NCBI GenBank assembly: GCA_014529385.2
Contig: CM043950.1
Coordinates: 156,649,545-156,713,544 of the forward strand
From: Adiantum capillus-veneris
Lineage: Eukaryota > Streptophyta > Polypodiopsida > Polypodiales > Pteridaceae
Length of the DNA: 64,000 nucleotides
Direction of reading: 5' to 3'
Shown here: piece after piece, positions 1 through 12,237 of the stretch
Numbering within the stretch: the stretch's first letter is position 1
Layout: every line of letters starts with the position of its first letter
The notes under the pieces: model-generated
Seen by the model: only the letters and a program-made list of their open reading frames with translations
What the model was told of the DNA's origin: nothing
The model's database searches: none
Translations under genes and position numbers: made by a program

Positions 1-2080
1 TCATTCGAAATCCTCCATTGAGTAGATGAACCTAGCCCTTAACAATGGTTTCACCTCTTTGAGTAATGGGTCTTGTTGAACTACACCAAGCCTTCTCGAC
101 CTCTACAAAACTCGTTTTCTACCTTCGATACGCTCATAATTGTGGTGTTGTGTCAAAGTGACTCCTTTGATACACTCATAATTGGCATGTTTCCTTAGGA
201 CTTGCATGTAAACGAGTACTTGTAGCTGATAATGGTGTATGTGATAGTGACTTGTTTGTGCCTCTTGGTCATGTCACTTTGAGAGAGACATCCTCCTCTT
301 TATATAGGTGAAGAGGAGGGAGTCTTTATACTTTTATCATTTTAAAACACAAAGGGACCATTGCACATGGCTTGAACCCCACTAGGAAGACAATTGTTTT
401 GTGTTTTTCTGGAGGATGATGATAGCTAGATGCCCTCTAGCCCATGAGTGGCCACTGCAGCTAGATAGAGATACATATACAATGATTTTGGATTTTCAAA
501 CTACAAAAGAGAGGTTAACACTAGTCCTGTAATAAGAAATTTAAGTGTCCTGCGACATAAAGTGTCTTGTTTTCCTACCAAAATTTTGGCAATTAATTTA
601 TCAAGATAGAAAGATGTTTTTTACACCTTTCTTCTACCATAGGTTGGTTATGAGGGAAAGAAAACATTGAATTCTTCTCCATGTTAGTCGAATACAAGCC
701 TTATGGAGAGAATTATGATAAGTTCTAAGTCATAAGTTTTAGAAAAATTTCAATCTGTTTTGCCAAAAAATATCATAAAATTCTTTTATCTTTTGTAGAG
801 ATGACCTTTTTTACGTTTGTAATGCCCTTCAAGGACGAGTTTCCAAGAGACTGCAAGTAATAAGCATAATTTCATACTTGAGCACGTAGTGACTAAGAGC
901 AAAATTTTGGCCTTCCAAAGGTCCTCTCATGAAATTCGGGCTATTCTAGTGTAGTTTGACAGCTAAAAATGACTTTATATGTTGAAACCAAGAGACTACG
1001 TATTTTTCAGCTCCCTAACTCAGTTAAATCTTATTGCTTGAACTTTGCCTTATGATAATGCAAAAACATTTGAAAATCTTGAGTCCTCCAAAATAAGATT
1101 GAAATCAAGGTTTAATAATTGTGTTTGTACCACATACTTTGACCTTTGACGCATTTAGTTTATCTACATGGAAATTTTGAAGCTGTTTGAGGTTTTAAAT
1201 GCTTATGTTTCAAAGAATTAAAATATCATTGTTTTCTCACTAGAAGTTTTGAATATTTGAAATGATCCAACATTTGTTGCTTACCAAAGCACTTCTATTA
1301 GCCACCTTGAGTCCTTAACGGAGGAGGGTGAGAAATATATTATTCCTAACACTCACAAATACATCAAAAACTTATTTTTCTTTATGTACAATAAGCTTGA
1401 AATGGTTATTTCAAATTCGTGGAACTTTCCATTATTTTATATACTCTCAAGTAATTTGTTTCACACATGAAACCTCCAATTATCTATAACACAAATGTGG
1501 AAAATTCATGTAAACTTTTCTACAAGGTCTCTTCATTTTTTCTTGAGCTTATAAAGTCGATTATTTTAAATCTTCAATCGTAGTCGTACTGGAGTCCACC
1601 TGATGAGTATAGTTCTTGATCATGTTAGCTTTCAAAATGCAAGGTTATATTTTTAAAAGACCATTTAGCTAGCATATTTAAGAATATCAAGAGGGTTTTC
1701 TTAAATACATTATGTGATGCATGTAGTATTTAATCTAAATTTGTTAAAAAAAGACACTAAAAGTGTCTTGTTTTGGTACCAAACTAGTGTTAAGATGGGG
1801 TAGCTAGAATTTAAAAAGGTAATTACAAGTTTACAAGTCACCTAAACAATTTCTAGTAGGTAAATAGAATGTTCGATGCTAGTGTGTAATGGTCACACTG
1901 CATCTAGTTTGGTGTTCTCTTAGCTTGATGCTTATCTAGACAAGCCTTCCACTCCATTGCATCATCCAAAACCAAATTTGCATGTTCTTGGTTGTTGTTT
2001 TGATACTCATAACCTTTGTCTTTTAAGAGGTTTTTTGCTTAAGAGTGTGAAGTGATGCTGTTGTTATTCCATGTGTATAT
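1..2080. other. AT-rich gene-free stretch
   Basis: No coding frame with a recognisable domain is visible on either strand. On the minus strand a TATATAAA at 299-306 is followed by GAGGAGG, like the TATA context in the LTRs of elements B and D, so 1-360 may be an LTR scrap; this is weak. A 25-bp near-repeat built on AAGTGTCTTGTTTT occurs at 559-583 and 1759-1783. The second copy forms a small hairpin with an upstream AGACACT. Confidence 0.4.
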
Positions 2081-2194
2081 GTGTGGTGTCTGCCTGTAAG
2101 AAGGGGAGTGTGTGTGTGTGTGCGCACGCGTGCATGCATGTGTGTTGAGGATAACAGAAAAGAGAGAGAGATAGCATTGGTTGCTACAATTCAA

Positions 2195-2197
<3 letters not shown>

Positions 2198-2247
<50 letters not shown>
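2198..2247. repeat. (AG)n microsatellite
   Basis: Uninterrupted AG dinucleotide run of about 25 units, preceded at 2109-2122 by a short GT run. It borders the LTR-like remnant that begins near 2276. Confidence 0.9.
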
Positions 2248-2250
<3 letters not shown>

Positions 2251-2275
2251 CTCGCTAGCAGGAGTAGGTGATTGG

Positions 2276-3503
2276 GATGTCCCCCCTTTCTTGGTGGTGG
2301 AAAGGGAAAAAGGGAAACACACCCTGAACACAAACAAACGCCTCTCTATAGCCCAAGATATACACAACACCCCAATCCACTAGATTTACCTTCAAAAATG
2401 ACACAATCTGCAGGTAACCCATCTACACACAACCATATACGCACGCATGCGGTGCAACACAAAAAACCAGTCCAATCAACCCCGCACTATCTGATTCACT
2501 GCCTTCACCACACACACATACACATAGTCTCTCTCAATCTCTCTTTGCACAACCGACCTCGGAGGAGCACACCAGCCAACACACACCCAAAAATGCATAT
2601 ACACAAGCAGATAAGAGAAGGGGAAATGGGGAGCTGACACAAAAAAATACGGCAATGATGGATTCTCTTCACAACAAACAACCATATTCACCCTTGCTCC
2701 AAGCCGGCACAGAAATCAGCGAGTTCAATCATAACCTTGGCAACCCTTTTGCCTCTGCACAAGCTCCACTTGGCTCAACAACCTCGAATCTACAAGAATA
2801 CCATGGCCGAAATGGATACCTTGGCAAAAGACCTTTATAAAAGGTGAGAATCTCCTCTTATAGAAGAGGGAAAAAGCTTCAAAAACTAAAAAATTGGCTA
2901 TCTTCTTCTCGTGCAGCTCACTATGAGATTCATTTAGCATTTTACACACACCACACACATTTGGCACTTACATTTTGGCATTTAATGTATGCTTGGGACA
3001 CCTCGGTCACCTCTCACCTTTGCTCTCACTCACTCCATGTGTAACTGCCCTTCGGCCATTTCTTAGTCAATTGACTCCTGAAGAACTCATCGGAGGCCTC
3101 TCTTGGGAGGGGGATGCCATGGTGCTGTGACAAGTCCGTGTGACACCCCTCTTTATACAAAATATTGGGCTGTGGGAATGAACTTTGCACAAATTGCCAC
3201 GTCAACGTTGGCAATGCAATACGGCCACCGACCACAACACAGACAACAACAGTGCTCTACAACACCAACAAAGCCTAAGTATGCCACTCGAAGCACCCGG
3301 CGCAAACCAGCCATGGAAAAGGAGCTCGTGGCCCCTCTCCTCGCTTGATATACATAATAGGGTTCCTTTCTAGCATAGATATCATACCATTTTCTCTCCG
3401 AGTCCCACATGTGGAATGATCATTTGACATGTGGCAGCTGAAGGTGACACCCTTCCAATGGCCTTTAGAAAAACACCAAAAAACCATTTTTTAAAAAAGC
3501 CTT
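2276..3503 (-). mobile_element. Degraded 3' LTR-like segment of old element H
   Basis: Parts of this segment resemble 23520-24544 at roughly 70% by eye, most clearly 2930-3030 against 24045-24150 (shared CATTTRGCATTT, ATTTTGGCA, GACACCTCG blocks). A purine-rich tract on the minus strand at about 3504-3520 (AGTTTGGGGGGAAAAGG) lies where a polypurine tract should sit for a minus-strand element. I infer this is the 3' LTR of the element whose 5' LTR and primer site are at 23496-24544. The edges are approximate and no target duplication was found. Confidence 0.35.
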
Positions 3504-3520
3504 TTCCCCCCAAACTTCAA

Positions 3521-4493
3521 GCAATTGTCATTCCCAGCTTAGTAACCCAATGCCCAAGCTGTAAAATCTAGTGGAGATTAACTGGCATTTCTAGCTCATT
3601 AACTGAATGCCTGAGCTATAAAATCCAATGGAATCTCCACCATGTCGACTTTTGTCCACCTCATGCATGCCACATTTTGACCTTCCTGAGACCACCAATC
3701 GAGGCCACCAAAACGAGATAAAATTATATGGCACCCTCTCCCCATCATTTGTCACTGACTTCTAGCTATCATGTGCTGGCTTCCATCATCGAGCGCACGA
3801 AGCGTTTTCCCTGTCTCCAATTATCTTTCTTTTTCTCTTCCCCCCAAGCAGAAGAAAAACCTCCTCTTTATCAAAACTGCTGCTCGCCTTTTTCTTCTTT
3901 CCTTCATTTTTTCCCACCTTGCTAAAAAAAGCCCTTTTACAATAGTGCACACGCTATTGGGCTTTGGGCTCTCATTGCACCGTGGTCAATTCAACCATCC
4001 AATAATTAATTAACTAGCAAGATTGCAACAAGAGCCTAAATTTTTAAAACCAACACTCAGATGGAGTCGATGCACACGCTCCCATCCCGTCCCAACCCGC
4101 TCTGCCTTGCAATCTTGCAACCCTGAAAATCGGATGCACCCATCCCCCAACCCTGCCGCTTGTTCCCCTCTGCTCGCACCTTTTGCCATCAGGAAGCCAT
4201 TCAACTTTCTCATGGCGAAAATGACCTGAAAACAACTGCACCCTCCCCGCTGATTACCTGCTCATGGAAAAAATGACCTGAAAACAACTCCACCCTTCTA
4301 CCAACCCTGCCGGTTTCTCTCCTCTGCATCAGGATCGACTGCTCGACCCTATCCTTGGCTCCTTCTCTCCCACCATTGCTTTACCTACAGAGTCGAATGC
4401 CATGCATGGTCCGCGGGGAGTTCACAAGCTGCCTGGGCTGGCTAGGATGACACTGCAATGAGCATCCTTAGGTCTGCACTGTCCAAAGATCGT

Positions 4494-4555
<62 letters not shown>

Positions 4556-5394
4556 TTGCCCTGGCGAATGACAGACGAACACTCGCATGGAGAGAGAGAG
4601 AGAGACACAAAATATCTCATTGTGCCACCTTCTCTCCCCTTCCCTTTCCTTCATTCAAAACCCCCATGTAGGTGTCATCCTCGCTCTTTTCCTCCCCAAA
4701 GACCCTCTTGGCATCTACCTAGATTCCCCTTGAAACAAATCAAATAAAGATCTTAGGGACATACCACCTTCTTGTCTTTCCCCTTTTTGGTTTTTGAAGA
4801 TAACTCTACCAAAGTTAAGCCAACCTTTTCCTTTTGAATTTACAACCAAAGAGTTTTTCTAGTCCTCATTTCGCATGCAATCGGTGCTCCATGTGCTTGC
4901 GTTCGTGGAGCCCCCCTCTCATCAAGCCACATCAAAACTCTATGCTGTCGGCTCCAAACCCTTAGAACTTCACAGTGTTTCAACCATCTCATGCCCTCAA
5001 AAAACACATTCAAAAAACAAGAAAAGCCACTTGAAGATCCCTTTCTACCATTCTTGCTTGCCAGCTTTATCTCGATGCCCATGACTCCGATTAGCGAGCC
5101 GCCGGTTTTGACTGACTCCCCACGTTTCATGAAATTTTCCAAAATCTTGGCGAGCTAAAAAAACATGCCTGTCAGCACGCCTACCACATGGCCCAGTGAG
5201 CACGTACCCGACCCTCTGCAAATATTCCACAGGCCATACCGTCTGAGCTCCAAATGGCAATCCGCAAAGACCGACATGCTCCATAGCTCAAACACATCAC
5301 GTGTATCCACTGATCTCGATTCGGTCTGCATGTCTGTACCTGCCGTGTCCGTCGGGGATTTTCAAAGCCTTCTAACTTCGGACTGGCATATCTT
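3521..5394. other. Gene-free degraded repeat
   Basis: Short frames only, none with a recognisable domain. It holds a (GA)n run at 4498-4552 and pyrimidine-rich tracts. Position suggests it is internal sequence of element H, decayed beyond recognition. Confidence 0.35.
4498..4552. repeat. (GA)n microsatellite
   Basis: Pure GA repeat of about 27 units. Open frames across it translate to Ser-Leu or Arg-Glu repeats and are artefacts. Confidence 0.9.
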
Positions 5395-5695
5395 TCACAA
5401 CAAAGGCCCGCTTGGTGAGCCTTTTGGACAAGTTTCTAGAGCATCTCAAACACTTCATTTTAGGACACATTTCTTCCACTTCGAACACTTTGACCTGCCA
5501 GCATGATTATCTCACTTTGGAGGCTCCCCGTAGCCTTAAAAAACACTTTAAGCATACATTTTGCCTGCCCAGGGCCTTCATACCTGCTTTAGCCCTTTGC
5601 CATGCACCTGCTAGCACCTTTTGCATTGCATAGCACACTTCCTAGTGCGGACAACTTTGGTTGACTTTGGTTGCACCAACATGGTGCTTTGTTTG
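5395..5695. repeat. Diverged direct repeat, copy 1
   Basis: Matches 7790-8070 in the same orientation. Shared blocks include TTTGGACAAG, CTCAAACACTTCATTTTA, AAGCATACATTT and ACTTTGGT in the same order. The copies are too diverged to be a recent duplication. The source family is unknown; it may be an LTR or 3' region of an old retroelement. Confidence 0.55.
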
Positions 5696-6846
5696 TCTTA
5701 GAACTTATAAAATTTAAATCAAACTTGTAAACTCCAGCTTGAGAGCCATTTCCAACGAATAATAGCACTCAAAAGTTGAGCTTTTGCATGTCATCTTGCA
5801 ATGCTTTCACCCAAAAGCTTTTAGGCCTCCACGCTCCATCTTGGCCTTGTCTTTTGTGGGGCCTTAAGGGTCCTCTTCCCACACAGCAAGCATTGTTCCT
5901 AAGGATCCCTTTTCACACCACTTTTGGGAAGGCATCAAACCAAACTATGTATCTAAAACTAGTGCACCACTTCGATATCAGAATTGATATGTAGGTGAAT
6001 ATTTATGATTTTGCATTTGTACCCACTTTTGTCAGAGGACTAGACATTGTCGGCATGAAACCGGTAAGACCTTCCTCATGCGCTATAGATATGTGCACCC
6101 ATGACATATATGTTATTCCTACACAAGCATCAATCACCTATGATGCACTATGTGTGACTAGGCGGCCAGAAGCATCATTAAATGAACGACATAAATCATC
6201 AATGAGTACCACTATTGCAATGTATGTGTATTTTAGTCCATTCTCCATGGAGATTACATCTTTGTCAGGATGGACCAACAACATGAATGAAGAAGATCAA
6301 CATCAACATGAATATGATGATGAAAATGTTGACACCATGACGAAGCTCACGATATCAAGACGAAGGGATAGCAGTTGGGAGACATTCTCCAACATATTCA
6401 AAGTAATTTCAAAGTCCTTTTGCATAGCATAAATAATTTGAGGGTTTTCTCCGAGGTGGTTTTTCCCCCCATTGTACATATATTTGCATTGTGTTTCCTT
6501 TGCATTTTGCAAAGCATCAACAATAACAACATCAAAATGTGGCAAGGACAACGATGACATTACAACAACTTTTGCTAATTTGTGAGGGAGAAAAACCTCC
6601 AACAAACAACAAAAAAAATGTGGTTAAGCATTGTCTCAATCGTACCATACCCTCTATTTGTGTCAAGGGAGTCTTATGTGTGTGCCTACACCCTAATATT
6701 TTGTATGTTTACACCCTTTCTTTCTAGGGGAGGCATATTTGTGTTCAAGGGGAGTCTTGTGTTTTGTGTGCCTCACGCTAGTGTGTTTTAAGGGGAGGAT
6801 AATGTTGTGTGAGTGATATGCAACCAAAACCCACATAGGGGAGTAT
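5696..6846 (+). other. Upstream flank of copia-type LTR, no recognised gene
   Basis: The longest plus-strand frame is 5995-6432 (145 codons) and matches no domain I know; it has an acidic, His/Gln-rich stretch around residues 100-115. Purine-rich tracts precede the LTR at 6790-6803 (AAGGGGAGGATAAT) and 6836-6846. If the LTR call is right, this should be the 3' internal part of a copia element, but I cannot find reverse transcriptase or RNase H motifs. Confidence 0.3.
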
Positions 6847-7211
6847 TGTTGAGATGCATCATGCAAGCTTTTGTTGCATCTCTTGTGTGAACAACCTCTT
6901 CCACCTCATTTGTCAATAACCCATGTGAAGAACTTCTTACAAGCCTTGTGTAAAGAGTAGCCACTTGTATTTGTGCATAGGCAACCACATCTTATTTGTG
7001 CATAGGCACCCACATTTTATACCCATGTGTCAAGAGGTTATCTCTTTGTATATACCTATATAAAGACACATTATGTTGTATAAAAGTAAGTCTATCATTT
7101 TACGACTATACTCGATTATAATGTGTGCTCAATATCAAGACCTAAGCTAACTCTATTCTAACTATGTTTATGCCATGAATGGCACACTAACCTATCTACC
7201 ATAAACCAACA
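6847..7211 (+). mobile_element. Copia-type 3' LTR (single copy)
   Basis: It begins TGTTGAGATG directly after a purine-rich tract (ATAGGGGAGTAT), the usual arrangement at the 3' end of Ty1/copia elements. It contains a TATATAAA at 7057-7064, about 210 bp in, and could end in AACA at 7208-7211. The ~365-bp length suits the superfamily. No 5' LTR or clear target duplication is present, so it is a truncated or solo remnant. Confidence 0.45.
7057..7064 (+). promoter_or_regulatory. TATA box in copia-type LTR
   Basis: TATATAAA followed by GACACA. It is placed as expected for the U3 promoter of a short plant LTR. Confidence 0.4.
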
Positions 7212-7789
7212 AAAAAATCTCATTACATTTTGTTTTATTTTTTCCCACTTTGACCTCTTGCCACTTACTGCACAAAGCTCCGATGTGATTGAGCCTTCAA
7301 AGACCATCAGAAGTTTGCATTGTCGCCTTCAAACTACACCACCTCGGCCACATTTCAACCTAAGTATGGCATCGAACAATGAGCAATAAACCGGCACAAA
7401 ATCATCTGCTAGCACATTGCTAATAACTGGCACACACTTCAACTTGCGATTTTTTCTTGATCCGGGCTCTGATTGATGCATAGTCACCTCCAACTAGCTC
7501 CATATGTTGTCCACTACCCTTGAAAACTCCATCAAGATTTAGAAAACCTCTATTAGCACATTCCCAAAGCAGGAAAATTAACAAAAACCTAGCCCCCGAC
7601 AAAACTTCAAAGCTTCGTAACTTGGCATCTTGGACTTAGATTGCTGATTTGAAAAGACCAGTAGGTTCCATGATTCAAGCCCTATACAATTATCTCTTGA
7701 AACTGGCTCAAACTACACAACACCCACTGCCCTATCTGTCTCCAATTTGCAATGCACCTCATCACTTGACAACCATAACTTGCGAACTA
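7212..7789. other. Gene-free stretch
   Basis: No gene or named repeat recognised. Short frames are broken and without domains. Confidence 0.35.
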
Positions 7790-8070
7790 TAGCCCCGTTT
7801 GAGGAGCAATTTGGACAAGCTTCCAGAGCACCTCAAACACTTCATTTTAGAGCACAATTTCAACACCTTTAACACTTAGAATTGCAACCCACATTGGCCC
7901 TTTTTGGGATCACTTTGGCATAAAAAACCACATAAAGCATACATTTCAGTTGCACCTTGCAAGGTCAGGCCTCATGTACCAGGCTTATCTCTGTCCCTTG
8001 CACTTACCAACATCTCGAGCACTACATAGCACTCCTTTCTTTACCAAAAAACTTTGGTGGTACCACCATT
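7790..8070. repeat. Diverged direct repeat, copy 2
   Basis: Second copy of the block at 5395-5695, same orientation. The copia-type LTR segment lies between the two copies. Confidence 0.55.
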
Positions 8071-9253
8071 GCCCAACCCCCTTGTTGAACATCATGTTCA
8101 ACCAAAAAACTGCATTATTCCTCTAAAAATTGCAAAAAGTAGCAAACACTATCAACAAACCGAAAACCACTACCATATCATATGTAGAAGGCCCTATTTC
8201 TCAATGTTTCTGCCAAAACTCAAGTGGGTTGCCCCACCCCCTACATCACATAGCTTGCACCTGGATCAAATGGCCAGCCACTTAATGCAACACAAAAATA
8301 ACCACCAATACCTCTTGGGTCTAATAGGACAATTTGATCATCACTCTTCACCTACAATAGCTTACTATAGTGCTTCTCCTAACCTCCTTCAGCTTCAACA
8401 CCATAGTGTAAATCAACACATGAAACAATTGAGCATGACCCTCCCTACCAACCAAATAAAGGGAGGCTCTCCATACAAGAAACCCACTCTAGATAGCATT
8501 GCGGGGGGTACAACTCAAGAATTGGCATCAACTAGCACATCCATGGCAGACTTCTCATCCAAAGAAATCTCCACATGTATAGGGGCTAACCCTCACATCA
8601 CCTGTATCCTGGTCAAAGCTTTATCCACAAGCATTTGCATCCCTTCATCCATGTCATCCTCGAAATCATCAAAGCCCCAATCAGCTTCCTTTCAAGGAAT
8701 ACTTGATTCAAAAGGCCTGTATCCATAGCATCATTGATAAAATCCATAGGCACCTCTAATTGCTCCTCCCTCTGGTCATCATCTAGCATATCATGAGCAT
8801 CAAAAATATGTCCAAACCCTTTGGCTTCCGCTTCATCATCATACTATTGTAGACTTGGTAGGCCTTGCCCTCCTTTGCAAATCTTTGAAACATGTGCATT
8901 GTATTAGTACTTACATTGCAACTCCCATCACCATGGTCACCAACATAGGATTGCATGCTCCCTTTGATAGCATATCCTCTTTCATTTGCTTTGGCACTTC
9001 AACATTCTCACAGGAGATGGACTCATCCGCTCTATCATCCTCACTCATTTCCCAAAAACTTTGATCCGGTACCTTCATCTTTATCAACATCATACACCGA
9101 CTCAGTATCAACATCTTCATCCACTTGCTACGCCACAAAATCTTGACCTTCTCCATGGATTTGCACATTTTCTTCATCTCCTTCCAAGCTCTTGGAATTT
9201 GAGCTACACTCTACTACCCTTTCATACAAAATTTCCACAAGAACAAGCTTTAC
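8071..9253 (-). other. Degraded internal region of element H
   Basis: No polymerase domain is visible. On the minus strand around 9050-9190 one frame encodes a strongly acidic stretch rich in Glu, Asp and Val with an in-frame TAG. It resembles the acidic linkers between protease and reverse transcriptase in elements B and D. The plus-strand frame 8054-8728 (224 codons) has Ser/His/Gln-rich low-complexity sequence and no domain; I treat it as the shadow of decayed minus-strand sequence. Confidence 0.3.
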
Positions 9254-9613
9254 CTATTTAATCCGCTTTGGAAACCCAACATTTGCACATTGGCTCACTT
9301 CAACAAGGGGATTATCCTCATTAACAAGCTCGCCCACCACTACCAGAGGCACATCACAAACTAGAAACATCCAAGAATCATAATCAACCATTGGTCGTAC
9401 CTCAACAAGCTTTGCACTTCGAACAATCGGCATCACCTTCGGCTGAACCATAGTATACTCTGCTATTGTTGTAACGGGCATATAATCTAAAGGCTTCAAC
9501 AAGCCTAGCCCCAGCTTCCGCTTCACTTTCTTGCTCTGCATCTTGACCAGATAGACCATGTACACATAGGTATCAGCACCACACTCCACCTTATCCTTGA
9601 TCCTTGGATGCAA
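9254..9613 (-). pseudogene. Element H internal ORF fragment, unknown domain
   Basis: A 119-codon open frame on the same strand as the H gag fragment that ends just upstream. It has no recognised motif and could be protease-region or post-gag sequence. Kept only because it lies in line with the gag remnant; function unknown. Confidence 0.25.
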
Positions 9614-9735
9614 AAATGGTAAAATATCTACTTACATCCTGGCATATCGCCTTCAACTTTGCACCAGCCTCTATCGGAGTAACCACCTCTTGAAATCGCT
9701 CCAAAAATTGACGCTGAAACTCTTCCCATGAATCT
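9591..9735 (-). pseudogene. Element H gag, downstream half
   Basis: The frame encodes a gag capsid-like helix region with the motif SWEEFQRQFLERF, matching the W-x-x-L/F-x-x-x-F block of plant Ty3/gypsy Gag (compare DWESLKMAFIEEF in element B). It stops at 9591 after about 47 residues. The upstream half is at 23211-23471: element A separates them, and removing A plus one copy of its 5-bp target duplication rejoins the frame exactly (…GLKSCDRD then SWEEF…). This identifies the host of the A insertion and its strand. Confidence 0.7.
9731..9735. repeat. Target-site duplication of element A, left (aatct)
   Basis: The same five bases follow the right LTR at 23211-23215, as expected for Ty3/gypsy integration. 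Confidence 0.9.
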
Positions 9736-9963
9736 TGTGCGCTCCTTGCCGCACTGTCGAAGCAAGGGACTTGCCAATACACCGTGTCACACAACTAGTT
9801 TAACTAGTAAGCTCAAAGAGCAAAGGGTGTGTCACTCACCGCTCTACGCTCGCCTTCGTGGTGGATTCCTCGCCGCGATGAAGAAGAAGCTGTAGTCGTG
9901 CCGCGCTCAACCGCTTCGCCGCCGTCGTGCCTTCGTAATGCTCGATCGCACACACCGTCTCCC

Positions 9964-9998
<35 letters not shown>

Positions 9999-10306
9999 AG
10001 GAGGTGAAGAAGAAGAAGATGGAGATGGAGATGGAGCAAGAGCACTCTTCTATTGCACAAATGAGAGAATGAGTAAAAATTAGGTTTAGTTGGCTTTTAT
10101 ATGAGCTCACCCCATTCACACTTGGGCGCCCATGCTTAGCCAACTAACCCTTAGCATGTTCCTGTTAGAGTGCGCCTCTCATCGGCGATCACTCTACCTT
10201 TCCCTATTGGACCGACAAGCCCGGTGCCTGACTCTACTTAAATAAATAAAACCGTTACAGTGTCCGTCGTAGGCGATAGGGTGTCCGTGAGCCACGAGGG
10301 TTAACA
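9736..10306 (-). repeat. Element A 3' LTR
   Basis: 571 bp, TG...CA on the plus strand. It matches 22622-23210 closely (about 15-20 substitutions by eye) but lacks a 22-bp segment present in the other copy and differs in its (CT)n(CA)n tract at 9961-9999. Confidence 0.95.
10094..10101 (-). promoter_or_regulatory. TATA box, element A 3' LTR
   Basis: TATAAAAG on the minus strand within CTCATATAAAAGCC, conserved at the same place in both LTRs. Confidence 0.6.
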
Positions 10307-10320
10307 TTGCCCCCCTTCCT
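10307..10320 (-). other. Element A polypurine tract
   Basis: The minus strand reads AGGAAGGGGGGCAA immediately before the 3' LTR, the expected plus-strand primer site. Confidence 0.85.
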
Positions 10321-11535
10321 GATGTAGATTCCGTCCTTGTAAGCTATTGAGTTGAAGCTTGGTATGTCCATGCTGTAGAGCATCTAGATTTGAATCTGCA
10401 AGGCAAAGTCACTGTTTTAGCAAGCGGAATTATATTGCCATAAATCATGAGGGGAATGTAAAGTACATGTGGAAATGAGTAAATGCAAGATTTATGAAAT
10501 GTTGGACTGCCATTAAGGACAAATAAATTGCACTTTGAGAAAATTAATTAATCAAGAGTTTTGAGCTTATGGGTGATTCTATCAATTAGTTAGCTATGAC
10601 TAAGGTTAAAACAACTACTCTAGTACTAGCTAAGCTAAGAAGATTATCTAAATGCAAGATTCCCTAATTATGCTTTTCAGCTTTGATTAGCCAACTCGGT
10701 CTCACAACTGCAAACAAAAGCTTGAAATGTTAATTGTAAGCTCAATGGAAGTCTTTTAATTTTTAATTTTTATTTTTTTTAATACTTTTACTTTGGGTCA
10801 CAATCATGTGACATGTGTGCTTATTTTGTATGTCCTGGGTTTTTTGCTTCTCAAGGAAAAGCGCCCACACTGGGAACCTCTAGGGCTCTAGTACCATAGA
10901 CAATACATGTGAGTGAAGTACCAATTCAAGCCAGAATTTCTCTTCCAGCGTAAGATTTTTCATTTGTGGCACTTATGTTTTTTGTTTGTTTTTTTTTTGC
11001 TTCCATTTCCTTGGTATTCGCACTAGTGTTTTTTGTTGTTTGAGTGAGCAAGCCTTTCTCTGCCTAAAACATTCCTAAGGTCTCAAATACTCAGATAATT
11101 TTATTAGCTAGGCCTAGTGGTCAAGTAAATGAGTTAACCTAAAGTCACGGTCTCCTAATCTCCAGGCTCATCCATAAGATTAAACTGGAGTTCAATCAAC
11201 TTAAGCAAAGACAAATTTATACATCTATAATGGCAGATAACAATCATAACTATTGCACTCAAACAAAGAATGAAAAATCATTATTAGCAATTACACATAT
11301 CCACCAACATGAATCATGGAAAGTAGTACACCTGGAGGTATGGAGTGGCTCATTTCGTTGAAGCAGATGTCCTCAGCCATGTGGATGGAGATCCATATAA
11401 GTCCTACCTAACACATCCAAAAACAGGCACTATACCTCTAGGAGGCATGTCAGTGTGAAAAATTAAAACTCCTAAAAAACAAACTCAAAACACAATCTAG
11501 ACCCCTAACCTACCTATCTGTCACCCCTTTTAGAA
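10321..11535 (-). other. Element A 3' non-coding region
   Basis: Between the downstream ORF and the polypurine tract. AT-rich with T-runs; no domain or long frame seen. Confidence 0.5.
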
Positions 11536-11967
11536 TCAAGGAAAGAGGATATTATATAAACCGGGTGGCCACCCTAAGGCTAGGCCTCTATCCTCATCAT
11601 CTAGATAAATAAAATCGTTGTCCATGAGGCCATAGTCTTCCTCGGTCTCTATTAGTTCCTCTTCATCATCCTCTTGTGCAAGCATGCTAATCAAGAACCT
11701 CGCGATGCGTGGATACTCATCTTATGCAAAAGAATAAGCATGTGCCATTGGAGACACATTCGCTACTGGGTAGGGATCACTAGTTAGCCATAGACGTATC
11801 AGCCATTCTAACTCCTCAAAATTTCTCTCACATGCAAGGCTCTCTATCAAATCCCATTCACAAGAAAGTATAGGGTAGCATACGTAGAACACTTGAGGAA
11901 AAGACAAAGGGTACCTTTCATCAAAAATAGAAGTGCATGCCTCTAGTGAAGTAGCCATTTCTGACAA
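11536..11967 (-). CDS. Element A downstream ORF, unknown function
   Basis: A sense-strand frame of 143 codons beginning MSEMATSLEACT and ending TGA at 11536-11538, with one internal TAA after 81 codons (11722-11724). The first part is ordinary globular-looking sequence with several Trp, Tyr and Cys residues. The part after the TAA is strongly acidic (QEDDEEELIETEEDY). There is no signal peptide and no obvious transmembrane segment, so I do not call it envelope-like, although Athila relatives carry an ORF here. It lies about 270 bp downstream of the gag-pol frame and 1.2 kb before the 3' LTR. Function unknown. Confidence 0.4.
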
Positions 11968-12237
11968 GACAGATAGATTTGGTTAGGCCTTTAAAACATA
12001 AGAGTTGTTTTTGTGTGTTGCTTGAATTGACACGGTGAATTTGGACTTATATGTAAGATCTGATAGGGTGCTCTCTCGTTGCTAGTTGCTCTTGCTCTTT
12101 ACTATTTTTTTTTTTGTGAGTATAAGGCTATATATATACATTCCCTAAGATTGGAATTGACAGGTCAGGGAGGAAGGTTGAGAGGGGACCGAGTGAATGA
12201 TTGAGGTTAGCAAACACTCCCCCCTTCCTTGGGTAGA
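11968..12237 (-). other. Spacer between gag-pol end and downstream ORF
   Basis: No coding or structural signal seen apart from a T-run near 12105-12115 and TATATATA near 12130. Confidence 0.4.

Noticed and set aside
2100-4300. CRISPR-like or satellite array in the left part
   Set aside because: Only simple dinucleotide runs and diverged dispersed repeats; no regular repeat-spacer pattern.
8054-8728. 224-codon plus-strand frame as a host gene
   Set aside because: No domain, low complexity, opposite strand to the surrounding element H remnants, and no support for a start or exon structure.
11536-11967. Envelope-like gene in element A
   Set aside because: Position fits Athila-type envelope-like ORFs, but no signal peptide or membrane segment is visible, so it is left as unknown.
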